Assembly: GCA_973895155.1 (NCBI GenBank)
Contig: OZ316896.1
Span: 2,046,001-2,110,000, forward strand
Source of the DNA: Marsupella aquatica
Taxonomy: Eukaryota > Marchantiophyta
Length of the DNA stretch: 64,000 bases
Reading direction: 5' to 3'
Shown piece after piece: positions 13,230 to 26,019 of this stretch. The position numbers and the translations under genes were made by a program. Position 1 is the stretch's first letter; each line of letters opens with the position of its first letter. The notes beneath the pieces were generated by a model. The model had not been told where the DNA came from. It made no database searches and was given only the letters and a program-made list of their open reading frames with translations.

Positions 13230-15506
13230 TTAAGCCAACAAATGGTTTCCAGCAGAAACAATTTTAATCAATCTACTTAGATTCGAGAGTATGTGTCGTG
13301 GTCCAACAGACTCCACACCCAGCCGGTTCAACATTTGTTCTAAATCCTGCAACACAACCGCACCACTTATTAGTGGATAAAAACCAGAGACAGCAACTAC
13401 GATTGACATAAATTGGGAAACCTCCTGTCACACAATTCGCTGTCTTTGGTGTCGCAATTACCTTGTTCAGCAGAAATATTGCATAAGCTGCTCTTGTTGG
13501 GTCTTGACCTTCTGAGAACAGTGGGAACTCTACAATAGGTTTACTTGGCGGCAATGTAATTGGCCCAACAGCAACTGTCGTAGGCTCTGTTGCAGGGCAA
13601 TGGTCCTGGATATAAGACCGAGAAGCTCCCAAACGCACAGGATACCGCAGTTGAACATCCAAGTATGAAGCCACTAGAGACACAACCTGTGTGAAACCAG
13701 TAAACCACCTTGGAAATCTGAACTTTCTAGCGCGAGGTTGCTTTTAAAAATGAAAAGGTATAGGCAACAAAATTGCTAGTGGACTAAAATCAAATACTAA
13801 AACGAGAGTGCTTAAAGAAATCAAATTCTTACATTTCCAACATAACCAAGAGCTGTTGCAGAGGTTTCATAATCGATTTTTTCATTAAGAAGTCCAGGTT
13901 GCTTCTTTGCTGGGACAGATAATTGTAAGCCAGCGATAGCGATTGACAACTCATCCACTGAGCTAGGGAGTGAATCACCAACTGCAGGCCATGATTGATG
14001 TCAGTAATTTTTATATAAAGTCCGGCCTAGAAAAATCACCACCCATCCTCAGGGCTCCAACCGAAACCAAATAAATTTCCATAACAGAAGTGCAAAAAAG
14101 TACAAAGTGGAAGAGCCGCTTAGGTTATGCTTAAAACGCTAGTGTCGGACTGCTTCCTTAATGTTCAGATACCATTTATCCAGTATCTCGTTTGTTGCTT
14201 TATGACTTATAAGGGTCCACAGTATGCAATTGGATGGAAAGCCCAACAAGAACCCGAAGCTTGAAATATGGACAGTATCATGTACGGATTCAACAGTTTT
14301 GCCTTAATTGAGAATCTTTGTAGACTTGTAGGTGAGCGGGAGTAGGAATGCGGGTAGAGATCGGATGTGCCGCTGATCAGGAGTGCTTCAAAAAAGAGTG
14401 AGAAGCACATCGAGATAGCACATAGGAAATATATCCTATGAGCAACTGAGAAACCGACAAAGGAAAAAACTAACCTGATTCTTGAAGGTGTGAAATGATG
14501 GGATCATTTGATTTTTGATTTGATGAAGTCCCCTTAGAGGCATTTGTACTAATTGGATATACAGCCGTCACATGCCCAACTAGTTCACGTCGTCTTCCAT
14601 CAAGCAGTTTTTTAAGTTGAAGTAGGCGTCCATGGCCTCCCTCGCCTGCCAGTAACCTATCAGCCTCCTGCATGTATGGGTCAACCGGGCCAAAATCCAC
14701 GACTTCATCTGAGTTGAAATTTCATTCCCATTATCACCACGGTCCTAGGAAGCTCAGATATCAGACAAACAACAAGATTCATCAACCAGGGAAGTGATTA
14801 TTTTGAACCCTACCTTTATACGACCTTGGGCGGCAGCCAGAGCCTTTGCAGAAAGGAATAACCTTTGAGCTGAAGGTAAGAGGCTTTCTCTTGCCGTAGT
14901 CAGCTCCTCAGTCACATTATGTAACGAGGCAATTGCATCCTTTAAGTTGCCTTGCTTCTCGAGGAGACGCCTCTTCATTGCTTCTAAGGTATCAACGCGC
15001 ATCGCAGATTGCGTGCCAATCTGCCGGTGACCATGCACATTTCATGCCAAGTTTAATCTCATGAATCTCAATTGGCCTCATATGCTGCTGTCAGCTGGGC
15101 GCTAACAGTTCTTTCGCTGTGCCCGGTTGCCGGCTCTATGTACTTTTTCAATTATTGAAAAACCGCTCCGAAAACAAACCAGCTGACTAGCGAAAGAACA
15201 AAACATTGGGGGAAAGATGCTGACGTAGAGAGAACTCTGCCGTAGACTAACAGCTAGAGAGATCACGCGAGACATCACCTCAATAGCAGCTTCAAGTTTC
15301 TCCGAGAGAGCCAATTTCTTAGCCCGGAGTTTGGAAAGGTTCACGGCAACGCCTCCGAGACGGACAAAAGCATCGTGAAAATCCTCCCAATCCACAACCT
15401 TCACTTCCTTGTCCTCCACCACATCTGCCGCCTCCTCCTCGCCCCAAGTGCTGCTGGTGCTGCTTGTGTTCGATTTTCCCCCCTCTCCAGGGTCCAGTGT
15501 GCCCAT
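13230..15506 (-). CDS. VPS38: VPS38/UVRAG-like subunit of the class III PI3-kinase complex
   Basis: Six exons join in phase (minus strand): 15506-15279, 15020-14825, 14708-14475, 13981-13833, 13686-13462 and 13346-13230, giving 382 aa, close to plant VPS38 proteins. The ATG at 15506 follows an in-frame TAG three codons upstream. Residues 1-35 are Gly/Ser/Glu-rich. About 40-140 are Leu/Lys/Glu-rich and probably coiled coil. About 150-382 match the plant UVRAG/VPS38 C-terminal region: RELVGHVTAVYPI, SATALGYVGN, RYPVRLGASRSYI, EFPLFSEGQDPTRAAYA and DLEQMLNRLGVESVGPRHI. In known plants VPS38 joins VPS34, VPS15 and ATG6 in the PI3P-making complex II of endosomes and vacuole sorting, and contributes to autophagy; that role is inferred here. 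Intron 2 needs the donor at 14824 (GTCGTA), because the better-looking GTAGGG at 14813 breaks phase. The protein ends soon after the RHILSNL block. Confidence 0.88.
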
Positions 15507-17460
15507 ACCGAGCTATTTCCAAAGCTCCAGACCTCATATCTTTCAGCTCCAATCTAGACCTTCTCATCTACATTCATCCTATTCAATCACATACACTAGA
15601 TCGGACCAATCCAATTAACCTCCGAGCAAAATCCATCACCCGCACAATTCCTCAACACGAAGAATTCGCTGCTTCCAGAGACGGATATTTGAATGCCCCT
15701 GCTACGAACTCGATTCAACTCGCTGCAGTACTCATCACAAACCTCCAGCCAAGCTTTCTAATCATTCCCGAGCAAAGCGAGGGCTCTCCAGAACAAAGTC
15801 GTCCGGCCGAAGGAAAGAGGCAAGGATCACAGGGGGACATCTCGGGCACAGGTTAGACCCGCATGTCGCAACAAAAGCTCTGCAGCAGAAGCGGCGTGGT
15901 TCGTCAAAGGAGCAAACTAATTGATCGAAAGCAGAATAATGCGGACAGAAGAGTGCAATGTTATTTTGTCATTACCTAAGTGATCACTCGCAGGTATTCC
16001 TCCATGAGATAACAAACAAGAATTGAGAACCGAGAGCTGACGTGAGAACGGAAACTCTGGTAAAGATACAATCATACGAAGCAAAAGCAACATCCCAAAC
16101 ACCTCAACCTCACTGACTAAGAAAAATGTAATCCTAACCCAGGCATCACCCTAAAGCATTCCACGTAAATTTACGAGCACTTGAGTTGAGTTTAGCTCGA
16201 AATTTGTTATGGTATTTGCATGGAACGAACATGAATGGATAATGGCGATCGTGTAGCCAACAGACTAACAAGGTTTGCCAAGTCAACAAGAACAGGGTTA
16301 AGTGCCAGAAGAAACCCAATAGTTAGTGGAAGTGGTCATCCTTACCCCGATGCGTATGGTGCTTACGGCACACAAGTTCCTGCGTGGATATCATCCGTAT
16401 GTGGTCCAGGACGAAGATCCTGGAGCTTTGACATCGGCCGTTTGGGATGGTGCAGCCGAAACAAAAGGGCGCTGATCAACTGCCAACGGGAGGGATCAAT
16501 GTCCCCGCTTGTTGCCGTCCCTACTACACACATGAGCTCCCTCCCATCCACCTTTCGAATTCTGTCAACTTCCGTGACTCGCTCTTGGTTAGATGCTCTC
16601 TCTCACCCAACAGCACCGTAAACCATAGCTGTTGTCTTTTTCTTCCTCTTCAAGCACTCCCTCCTTCGACTCCTAACTGTCCTCATCAGTCCACCTCGGA
16701 CATTTTGCCGCTGCTTACACTAGCAATGCCTTCCGCAAGACGTTCAACGAGTACTTAGAACGAACAGAACGCTCCTCACCCACGCCTTAGGGTTACAGTA
16801 ACGGTAGAGACGAAGATTGGTACAACTCGTATCAACGCTGATACTCGTAGAGAGAAACCACGAACACGAAATGTTATTATAAATCAATTTCGACAGCTGT
16901 ATGAAGGCCACGGTTGTCGACTCAAGGAACAGAAAAGGTCCTTGCTGTTTTGCTTTCCAAGCAATACTTTCTTTGTCGGTCCCAATGTTCTGCATGTGCT
17001 TTAGCAAGAGCCAGTCCTGCACGATGCGAAATCTGGAGGAACCATTCGATCACCCACAGAGAGAATGCTTCTCACCACTGGTACCGTTCTCTTCAAGCTC
17101 AAGACCAAATCGACCACCCAGCGAGCGAGACAGAGGTTGTTGTTCACCTTTGATAGAGTTTCTCTTCAAGATTCAGAACAAATCGATCATAGCCTAAGTC
17201 ATTACGCTTCTCCTGCTCGTGCATCCTTCATCTTCCGTGTGCACTTTCCATCAGGGCTCGATGAGTTGTGCTGCTGCGGGGATTTCAGAAGGAACCCATA
17301 CCTTCGTGATGTAACACAAAGACGAGAAGGCGATTCTTTACAGTTCAAAGTTGTGGAGCAGGGAGCTAATGTAATTATCCATCCTGGATGTGACTCTACT
17401 GTGCATAATCTGGATGTGAATCTACTATTCAAGGCCCATGGAATCTCCATGTGAATCTAG
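15507..17460. other. Upstream region of VPS38-like gene and intergenic sequence
   Basis: Contains the 5' leader and promoter region of the minus-strand VPS38-like gene. Several plus-strand frames of 100-130 codons (15464-15856, 16235-16621, 17065-17454) overlap one another and the first VPS38 exon. They show no family motif and are not supported as genes. Confidence 0.45.
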
Positions 17461-17469
17461 CGTTCATGG

Positions 17470-17765
17470 TCTATTGTCTAGAGTGAAGCATTGAAGGCTC
17501 TAGACTTGTGACTCCAAGGTGTGGTTGGAAAATGGGATTGGCTGTATTGTCTAGAATGGAGCACTCGAGACTCTAGACTTGTGACTCGAGGGGGTGGGTG
17601 TATGTGGAAAATAAGGATTGGGGAAGAGTGAGTTTGTAAAAGTGTGAAAATGGGGTTTGGCTGTATTGTCTAGAATGGAGCACTGGAGACTCTAGACTCA
17701 AGCGGGTGGGTGTCTATGGAAAATTATGATCGGGGAAGAGTGAGTTTGTAAAAGTGAGTCATATA
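17470..17765. repeat. ~117-bp tandem repeat, about 2.5 copies
   Basis: The phrase GGCTGTATTGTCTAGAATGG recurs at 17542 and 17659, followed each time by GACTCTAGACT, GGGTGGGTGT and GGGGAAGAGTGAGTTTGTAA. A partial first copy begins near 17470. TCTAGA sites mark each half unit. No coding potential. Confidence 0.85.
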
Positions 17766-17844
17766 ATGGGTCATATAACTATTTATAGTCTCAATGTGAC
17801 CTTACTCTTCAGGGCATGTAGTCTAGAGATTGAACTCTTAGTAT

Positions 17845-18170
17845 TAACTCTTAGGTCTAGAGTTACGACTATACTGCAGTTAGGGTTAACCTTAGTCATA
17901 GATTAGTCATGTTGACCACACACTATACCCAAGCAATGTTTGTTTGGATAGAGGGAATTCAGACTCATTGTTACGAAACCAGTTGAGAGAAAGGGTGAGC
18001 TTGTGTTGTGGATGTTTGGTATAGTTGGTCAACTTAGAGTGCAGTAAAGCTTTTGTGGTTTCCCATGGACATAGCCTCATGTGGAGGTGAATCATCATGT
18101 ATCTATCTGTGTCAACTATTTGATCGTTGGATGGTTCTGGGAGCCGTTGTGAATGTCGTCAATGCTCAAC
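17845..18170. repeat. Dispersed repeat, copy A (pair with 62322-62700)
   Basis: Collinear in the same orientation with 62322-62700, 44 kb away. Shared blocks include CTTAGGTCTAGAG, TAACCTTAGTC, CCCAAGCAATGTTTG, CCAGTTGAGAG, TTTGGTAT, GAGGTGAATCA and CATTGTGAATGT-like ends. Divergence is substantial. No protein motif is evident in either copy; it may be a fragment of an LTR or another non-coding part of an old transposon. Confidence 0.7.
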
Positions 18171-20461
18171 ATGAAGCCTCTAACATGACTGTGGAGGCAT
18201 AACTGAAGTTGGTGATGAATAATACGGGTGGAAAATTGAAGTTGGGGATATGGTGAGTCTTGTGAGGAGTCAGCGAGTCTTTGAGAGGAGTCATTGGAAA
18301 CCAACACTACATGGGAATGAGGACTTGGTTTTGGAGCTCAAAACAAGAATGATCATTTTCATTTGACCTTGTTCCTCAACATGTAATTCTAAAGTGTTTT
18401 TGGTTTATATCACAATAAAATATGTCCAAGCCAGGAGAACCAAGTCCGTCACCAAAGAGCCTGGTTTTTCACCTAATGATGGTGGCTTTAAACCACCACT
18501 GGCCATATAAAAGGAGAAGTGTCCAAGACTTCTCCCTTGTTCACATTCCTCTCCTCTAGGGTGAAACTTTGTTTCACAATGTCAAGAAAAAAGTACTAAC
18601 CTGGGGGCAGATTATTATTTTTCTGGTCTCCAAGATGTGATGGTAATTTGGGAAGTTAGTGCTACATTTCACTTTACAAATTTTGGGGGTTGTTCACATG
18701 GAATTAAGGGGGGGGGGGGGCTAGTTATATGGAGCACATTTTTGTCCAAGTTTTTGGATCACCTATGTTGGAGGTCTGTTCATCTGGCCGCTTGGTCCAT
18801 TCTTACTAAAAGGAATCTTTTGCATTAAAAGTGGACTCACAAGTCCCTTATCAGATCATCTTCTGCTGGAGGAAGGAGGGTGCTATGAAAGTAGTGAAAC
18901 AGCCCCTGATGTCTTGTAAAGCCACCCTGAGTATTGGCTTATATATCACAATAAAAATTGAATGCCTCCACGTCTGTTATTTGGATTGTTCCATGTTTTG
19001 TTTCATGCAAAAGTACCCTACCACTATTGTCTTGCCCTCAATACACATTGTTTGCATATGATTGAGATCCCACTATTAGACTTCACTTAGTTTAATCAAG
19101 AAATTATCCAATGATCTTGGTGGCCCGGGGAGGGGGGTGAATTTGGGGCTTGGCGGCCGGCACATACAGAGAACTCCATGTCTTCTTGCAAACACTCAAA
19201 GTGTGCATCGAGTGCTTTGTGACAACCACACTCTGTACTTGAATCAACTGACCAGGCAAACAATTTTAAAGCTTGACATATGCCTCAGTATTGCTATCTA
19301 ATCCACATAGGTAGAGAAATCCACATAGAACGTTCTTGGAGAATTTACCACTCTTGACAATGCTTCAATCTTCACAATCTGTCTCCCAAAACTCTGACGT
19401 GCTAAACTTTTGCTTTGTGCTCAAGTTACTTGCCATGCACTCAATTGTTGAAAACATAGATCCTAGCTAGAGAAGATCTCCTTGATCTAACTTGAGCAAT
19501 ACAACATGGGCACAAAGCATAAGTTACTTGCCATACACTCTCTTGTTGAAAACATAGATCCTACTATGTGTTGAGCAGCTACAGAATCATCATATTCATA
19601 GTGCATAATATTGGTGGAGATATGGCTTCAAAAGACATTTTGCAACATTCATCCGAGTCTGATCATCCCCTTGAACTCGTAACTTCTATCATTAGTTTCC
19701 AGGACTATGGTATTCGATTGTCCATTCTCTATGGATTGCTTTCAATGGAGGAAGAGAATCCCAGAAGAGATTCGACATCTGAAAGTTTGGGAAATGTCGT
19801 GTCAAATTTAAAATAGTATTAAGCGCATCAAACGGAAACTTGTGTTACAATGAGGACTGAATTGATTGAAATTTGCTGAATAGGTTGAATGGAACTGCCT
19901 ACTGTGTAAGGCTTAGGGAATATGGGCTCTTTCAAAGCTTGATCAGTCAGCGATGCAGGCTAAGACTGGGATCTGATCAGCTGAGAGCAATGAATTTTTC
20001 TATCAATGGATGTGTTGGCGCCTCTCGGAAAATTCGGCAGTAATCTCCGACGACTTAAGTCACGTCATGTGGGCCTCATGGCGTGCGGATCCTATCTCTG
20101 TCTCTCTCTGTATCTAATCTAAATATCTGCTGTAGTTCTCTACATCATCTAGTTAATGATGAACTTCTTTCTAAAACTACACACTGTGTTCTGGTGTGAG
20201 GTTTCAAGACCAGACAGGGCCCATCCCGTTACCCCACACAGATCCTTGCTAGATATCTTACGATAGATTTATCTGTCGATGAATGGATTACAACGTGCTA
20301 CACTTTACAGTCCTGGCTTGCTATAGTGGATGAATGAATTGAACCTCGTCAAAATTCTGTCGTTGGATCTGTACAGCATGATGACTGACTCAGAAGGAGG
20401 ATCGTATCAGAACGATTTGTAAAGGGTATTCATCAAAGACAGTCCGCAAAGCAGCCACAGG
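18171..20461. other. Intergenic with small duplications
   Basis: No supported gene. A G13 tract lies at 18708-18720. A ~43-bp block beginning AAGTTACTTGCCAT and ending CATAGATCCTA is repeated about 98 bp apart near 19424 and 19522. TATATCACAATAAAA occurs twice (about 18407 and 18943). The last few hundred bases before 20462 hold the 3' untranslated region of the bHLH gene. Confidence 0.5.
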
Positions 20462-23400
20462 CTAGCCAAAATTGTTTAGGCATGCTGCAAGCGCCTGCTT
20501 CACTTCAGCACAGACTGCTGATTGACCAGCTGCGTTTTTCCGTTTAACCTGCACATTGTAGGATGAATGTGTTAGATTTGATTCACGATACCTGGAACAC
20601 CCGAATGTTCGCAATTCAAACTTCATGATGATGATATACATTACAAAATATGACAGCCCAGATTTGTTTTAACGAAACCCGTGGATGTCAATGTCCCTAA
20701 ATGAGCTGAGGGACCATTCCCATTGAGCTCAAGTACATTCAAATCAATTGGGGTTGGTGCATTTGGAATAGCAAATTGAGTTTCTGCAATTCATGTACAA
20801 AATAAGTAGCAAATTCATTGCGTAAAAATGGGAACGACTCAGTGAAGCTTGTCAAAAGACCTGGACGTTACCTTGACTATTATGCTGGCGTGGATCCGGT
20901 TGTCATTTACAGCCACATTGAAATTAATAACGGTCAATTGCATCTCTTTAAGACATGCAAAGATATGCATGGCAGTGTCCGGCGGGGTACAGGGGCTCCT
21001 TATTTCAATTGTGAGATTGCCAACTCCGTCGGGCGAAACCTGAATCTTGTCCTCCTCTGTTGGAGAAAGTTTACTCGGGCTACCCTTCGCCTTGGTGCTC
21101 ATACGAGGATCGACAGTGGACGATTGATATTGTTCTGCCCCTAATAGCTGGTTCGTCAAGCTGTGATTACTCTGTTCTAGATCCTTCACCCGCATCTTCA
21201 ATTCGTGGATGTAAGTTATGGTGGCTTCCAGAAGCGAAGCCTTGTCCATCTGCATGTATCGACCACGAGAAGGTTAGTTTGTAGCGATACTCCGACCTCT
21301 ACAGCCAACTAGTGCTTGTCTTGGACTCTAGACTGTAGGTGGGATCTAGATTCAGCTCTAATAGACTGCACGTAATATCGTAGTTCAAATTTCATCACAT
21401 GTATAGAAGAGGTAGGACAACAAAAGTTTAATCGTCGATGAATGAGCATCGTCAATCAGTGTTAAGACTCAATTCTGGTTCTTTGTTATTTCCTTATCCA
21501 AATCAGGCTATAAAATAGAAAATCTTCTTGGAATTGAATGGAACAGTTTTCCTGGACGAAACATTATATCTCAAGTTCACAATAGCTGAGTCTAATTCTG
21601 AACCTCGAAAGTTTCAGAAAGCTCTATTGACCGTTACTTTGAGAACTTCACTTTCTGAGGCAACCACCACGGAGTTTTCCATTGACATAGACAACAATAT
21701 CCGGTTTCAAAATTGACCTTTCTCGGGTTATTCAAATGCAGAATCAAACTAAACAAGAACAGTTTCTTAGCCGAGAGCAGACTTTGAGTCTTGCGCTGAG
21801 GACTCGGACGTAACCGGGATTGAATAAATGTTAGTCTTCAGCTTCTCGATTCATGTTGAACAAGCAACTCAAACGGAGGATAACGATTGGAGGGAATGAA
21901 ATTAAGAATTCAGTGCTGTTCCATACCTTGCCTGCACTTGGAATGAGGAATTTGAGCTGACTAAAGTTTTCGTTCTGCTTGTTTCTTCGTCTTCGCTCCG
22001 CAAGCATATGCGACACTGCAGCCTCGTCATGCTCCTGCGGAAGAGGTTCAGCTACCTGACCCGCAGCGTTGCCCAACTGCAGGACATTCCCGAACTGTAC
22101 CAGCCTGGGAGTTGCATCCGCATCCGTCGATGGCCCTAGCTTCAGGTCCTGCTGTGGATTCTGCTCCGGAAGGCTTGACTGCTGCCTCTCCAATCGCATA
22201 GTTCTCTGTGCCTGGGAGTGCCCTCCAGGTGTGCCCCCGCCATGTTGCAGTAAGTCGACGACCGGCTGCTGCTGCTCTTTTTGAGAACTGCTGATGGTGG
22301 AGGAGATCCTTGCGTGGATGCCAAAACTATGTCGGGAATAAGGAACATTGCTGTCAGGGGAAGTTTCTTTCGATGAGGGACCGGAGCCCCGCAGACCTCT
22401 ACCTCTCCAGGTGCTCTCGGATTCTCCAGCCATTGTCGTGCTGCTGCTGCCGCCACCGGTACCACCACCACCTCCACCACGGGGAACATTGTCCATTTCC
22501 GAAATATGACAGTCGGCGTAGCTCTCGAGAATTGCCGAGGAAATTTCGGTCTCTTCCACGTTCTGGGACCTGAGGCTCATCGAGCTCATAGAAGAAGATC
22601 CTCTTAGAGATGCTCCAGTTACTGCACCTAGGAAACCCTGTTGCTGCTCCTGATCAGCGGATTCAGCAGCCATAAGTTGCTCGAGCGTGCTAGAGAAAGG
22701 AAGTAGTTGCCCGATGTCATCATTCGGGGCCATAATTTCTTCCAGACGTGAGGATGTAGCTGACGAGCTTCCAGGTAAATCGCGGAATGCGATGTCAAGG
22801 GTTGAGGTGGCTTCAGCCATTGATGTCCAGCTCTGGAATGCGTTCATTTCCATCTGTGACATTGCGGACTCCGTGGCCCACGATGATGTTAATCTGTCCC
22901 CGGGACTTGGCTCTGCTGATCCAGGCAATTCAGGAATCCCCACCGAAAGCTGCAGTGGTACCGAGTTTAATCTACCTTGAGCTACCTGTCTGGCAAAAAT
23001 GTCCTCGTGCTCTACAGACTGCAACAATTCTGAATAAATGTTCGGGCCCATCTGCCGCTGCTGCGCTTTGGGATGTACAGCTCCTTCAAAGCTCGACGGA
23101 GAGAAGTTTGTAGTGTACTTTCTCGCCGATTCCAATGGAATTTCGTCCGCCATGGCAACAGATGATAGAGGATGAGTAATTTCATATGACGCTCGCATTT
23201 GCCCGCGAAACAGGTCTGATGCTGACTGATGAGCGTCTGGTTGTGGGATACGAGCCGCCGTGTTTTCGTGGATTAAATGTGGTAATCCATCAGCCAGGAG
23301 GTGGAGCAGGTGCCTTTTGATCTCGTGTGCCAAGTCCTCACTCTCTCGCACCTGCGCATTCACGCCGACAAATTAATTAGCTACAATTCCAAAGGCAAGA

Positions 23401-24496
23401 CTCAAAAAGAGCATGATAAATCATAGTCAGAAGCACTAGACAACTCGAGAACTTCTCGGCATACTGAATTTCAAGACCCAGGCTCGAGGTGCCTAAGTTA
23501 AATACTTTGCGGACCAGACAGCGATTTTCAATTTTCGAAATGTCGTTGACAGAATCGTAATCTCCACCTTCGAATGGATCTTTGACCTCTGAGAAAATCA
23601 GTTCAACAGAATTGAAGTTCAATTTGCGGAAGGATTTCGAAATATTTTACCCTGCTGACAGTGCCTAACTCCAGCACATACGAGCTCGATGGAAGGCCGA
23701 GAGGAAGGCATACTATGGTCTGAATGCCAGCTGCCTTTAAAAAGCGGGTCTGATTCTCCACTGGGAGCTCCAAGCTATCCAGGTTATCTCCGCTCAACCA
23801 AAGGATGCTGTTGGTCATATGCGCAAGAGCATGACCTGCGAATCTGTCATTTCACAGTCCGGTCAAATAATTTTAGAATAAAATTTACTTCCCACGAATT
23901 CAAACGTTCGAATAATCACTCCGAAAAATCTCAACACAGAATTAATTGCAAAGCAAGAACGAATTGATGATGCGCGATGATCTATACCCGACTCCTGGAG
24001 TGAAGGTGCAAGAGCTGTATAAGGAGTGGAAGAGCACAGCGTTGGCATCGTCGTTGCTCCGCATGTGAAAGTACCCTTGCTTCCAAATCAAGTTCCTGCA
24101 ACCGACGCGACCCACGATCGACAACGTCACATTGTGAGATTTGAGAGAAATGCTTCTGTCAACGAATTTGAATTCAACAATGACTACGAACTAAAGGCAA
24201 GTCTAAAGTCATGGAACGAAGTCATCCAAGTTGAGTCCTTCAGTCCTTCGAATCAAATTAACCACAGTGGAATCAACGATGAACCGGCTGATATATTCAC
24301 ATTGATTCGTTTGTTTAGATCGTCGGCACTCAAAATGAAAAAAAAAAAACAAGCACTTAGATAATGAACGAACGAACCTGCCATCAGCAGTCAATGTCCA
24401 CAGCGCAGCGTAAGACCAGTCAAGGGTGCATACAATCTTCCGCAACAAGTCCCACCAAGTGGTGTTCAATTCGGCCATATTGTGCTCCACAGCCAT
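20462..24496 (-). CDS. Subgroup IIIf bHLH transcription factor (GL3/EGL3/TT8-like)
   Basis: Seven coding exons (minus): 24496-24378, 24095-23988, 23843-23651, 23586-23506, 23351-21927, 21249-20872, 20548-20462; 796 aa. Residues ~8-167 form the bHLH-MYC_N region (WWDLLRKIVCTLDWSYAALW; FTPGVGFAGHALAHM; AAGIQTIVCLPLG; YVLELGTVSR), which binds R2R3-MYBs in this family. Residues 168-600 are a long low-complexity Ser/Gln/Gly/Glu linker. The bHLH begins near 610 (HMLAERRRRNK), with H615, E619 and R623 of E-box binders, and helix 2 opens exon 6 (MDKASLLEATITYIHELK). An ACT-like dimerisation region occupies ~710-790. Known role: MYB-bHLH-WD40 complexes controlling flavonoids and epidermal traits; Marchantia MpBHLH12 belongs to this group. 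ATG 24496 is the first ATG after a 5'-leader acceptor at 24600. The acceptor at 23844 is fixed by phase and by restoring GVGFAGHALAH. Confidence 0.93.
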
Positions 24497-24599
24497 AGAA
24501 GATGATGTCCGACTCTTATCCAGATCTTTGAACTGCTTCACCGAGCTTCGGGTAGCTGCTTGGCGTGCGAACAATGAATCGTGGACGAGAATAATTCAC
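24497..24599 (-). promoter_or_regulatory. 5' leader exon end of the bHLH gene
   Basis: A strong acceptor (ATTTTCAG, minus strand) lies just upstream at 24600. From it to the start codon there is no other ATG. The frame of the protein is closed by TGA right after the acceptor, so this is untranslated leader. It implies an intron in the 5' leader. Confidence 0.55.
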
Positions 24600-25499
24600 C
24601 TGAAAATTAAAGTCCGCCGCAATGTATATCAGTCTGGTCACCGCCTCCTGCTGCTATCTTTGAGTCGAGCCTTCGATGGTGCCCGTGCGAGTGGGAGGTA
24701 CCAACGACAGATACCCACAGACGCCGCCTGCCTGGCTTTCATTCACAGCTGAATTTATGAGCACCGGGAAGATTTTGAATTCACGACGCACTGATCTCTC
24801 GCCCCGCCCTGAGTTCTTGCTACGATTGAACAGCTTGCTTCCGAGTTATCGAGCGACTTACTGCTTGTCGGGATTGGAATCCATGACATAATCGGTTCTT
24901 CGATCTTCAGCTCGTTTGAACTCCGCAAATTCGCTGACACGACTTGTTCGACTTCCTCCGAGAGTTGGCAGAATTCCAGGAGCGCGCAAGGTTCTCACAC
25001 TCGAATCGCACTTCCTGACTTGAAGAATCTTTCAGAATTGACCCGAATTTTCAAACTTTGTTCAAATGTAGTCAGCGCAGACTGATCGATCATCCAAGGA
25101 ATCAACCTGGCTCCAAGAGAGATAGAGAGAGAGGCTTTCGTCGCCTGTGCTCTTGTCGACGTTAGAAAAGGGAATCAATCCCAAGTCAGCAGAGAAAGGT
25201 GCAAGTCTCGCGAAAGATCTTCTACAGTGAGTGCGGCTGGGCCAACACTCGCCAAAGATAGAGATAGAGGCGAAGGAAGAACACAAGAGAACTCTCCTTG
25301 ATATTCTTCGCGCCAAGGCAAATGGAGAAAGCTTTTGTTCTCCGAACTGTTCTGCTTCGTTCTTCCTCGTTCTCACAGAGCCATGGGGAAGGCTGGGCAG
25401 CGAGAATGTCATATAATGGAGATCGGATTTCTCCTTGATCGGTCGAGTGAATGTTGTCATGGCCCCGGCCTCGTTTTCGTGCAGCAACCCAAAACGCGG

Positions 25500-25860
25500 A
25501 GAGGGAGCGAACTCCGCTTTGTTCAATTTCGCCATGTGCGTTTCGAACTCTCTACTACTAACGAACTTCATCTTCTCTCTCTCGACGCGTCGAACGAAAC
25601 CTGTATTTCCTTCATCTCGTCACACGGCTGCCCTTTCGCTCGCTCCTTCTCTGCCCGTCCCGTGACTCCCACTCCCGTCCCCGTTCCTCTCCCTCTCGCT
25701 GACGCGTGGTTCTGCGACCCCGTCACTCCAGTCTCTCCCGTCCCTTCTCTTCTCTTCTCTTCTCGTCCCCCGTGGGAACAAGTCTCGCGGGGGTCTCCTT
25801 CTCTTCTCTTCTCCCCTCCCGTCGCAACAAGTCGACCTCCCCCGCGGGACCGAACAAACC
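25500..25860. repeat. Pyrimidine-rich TCTTC microsatellite upstream of the bHLH gene
   Basis: On the plus strand this region is dominated by C and T, with CTTCTCTTCTCTTCTCTTCT at about 25744. A ~55-bp block (TCTTC run, then GGGAACAAGTC or GCAACAAGTC, then a C/G-rich end) is present twice. Read on the bHLH strand it is a GA-rich tract, a common promoter or leader composition in plants. Overlapping frames on both strands here (25335-25949 and 25620-26012) are composition artefacts. Confidence 0.7.
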
Positions 25861-26019
25861 CTGGTTCCGGAGACGGATTGCGATTTGGGTTTTACTGGAG
25901 GTTTTGGACTACTAGGGCGTCGCAAAGGTTGAAAGAAAAAGTCGGGTAAAATACGAAAATCATGTTCCCATGGAACACAAGGTTCGTCCTTAAAACCCCC
26001 ATGGATCACCACATTTCAC

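Noticed and set aside
15464-15856. 130-codon plus-strand frame
   Set aside because: It overlaps the first exon and leader of the well supported minus-strand VPS38-like gene and has no recognisable domain.
22069-23113. Several plus-strand frames of 70-108 codons
   Set aside because: All are antisense to the long bHLH linker exon, whose low-complexity codons keep other frames open.
25335-26012. Opposite-strand frames of 204 and 130 codons
   Set aside because: They overlap each other in a CT/GA-rich microsatellite; Pro/Ser/Leu- or Arg/Glu/Gly-rich peptides are what such DNA yields in any frame.
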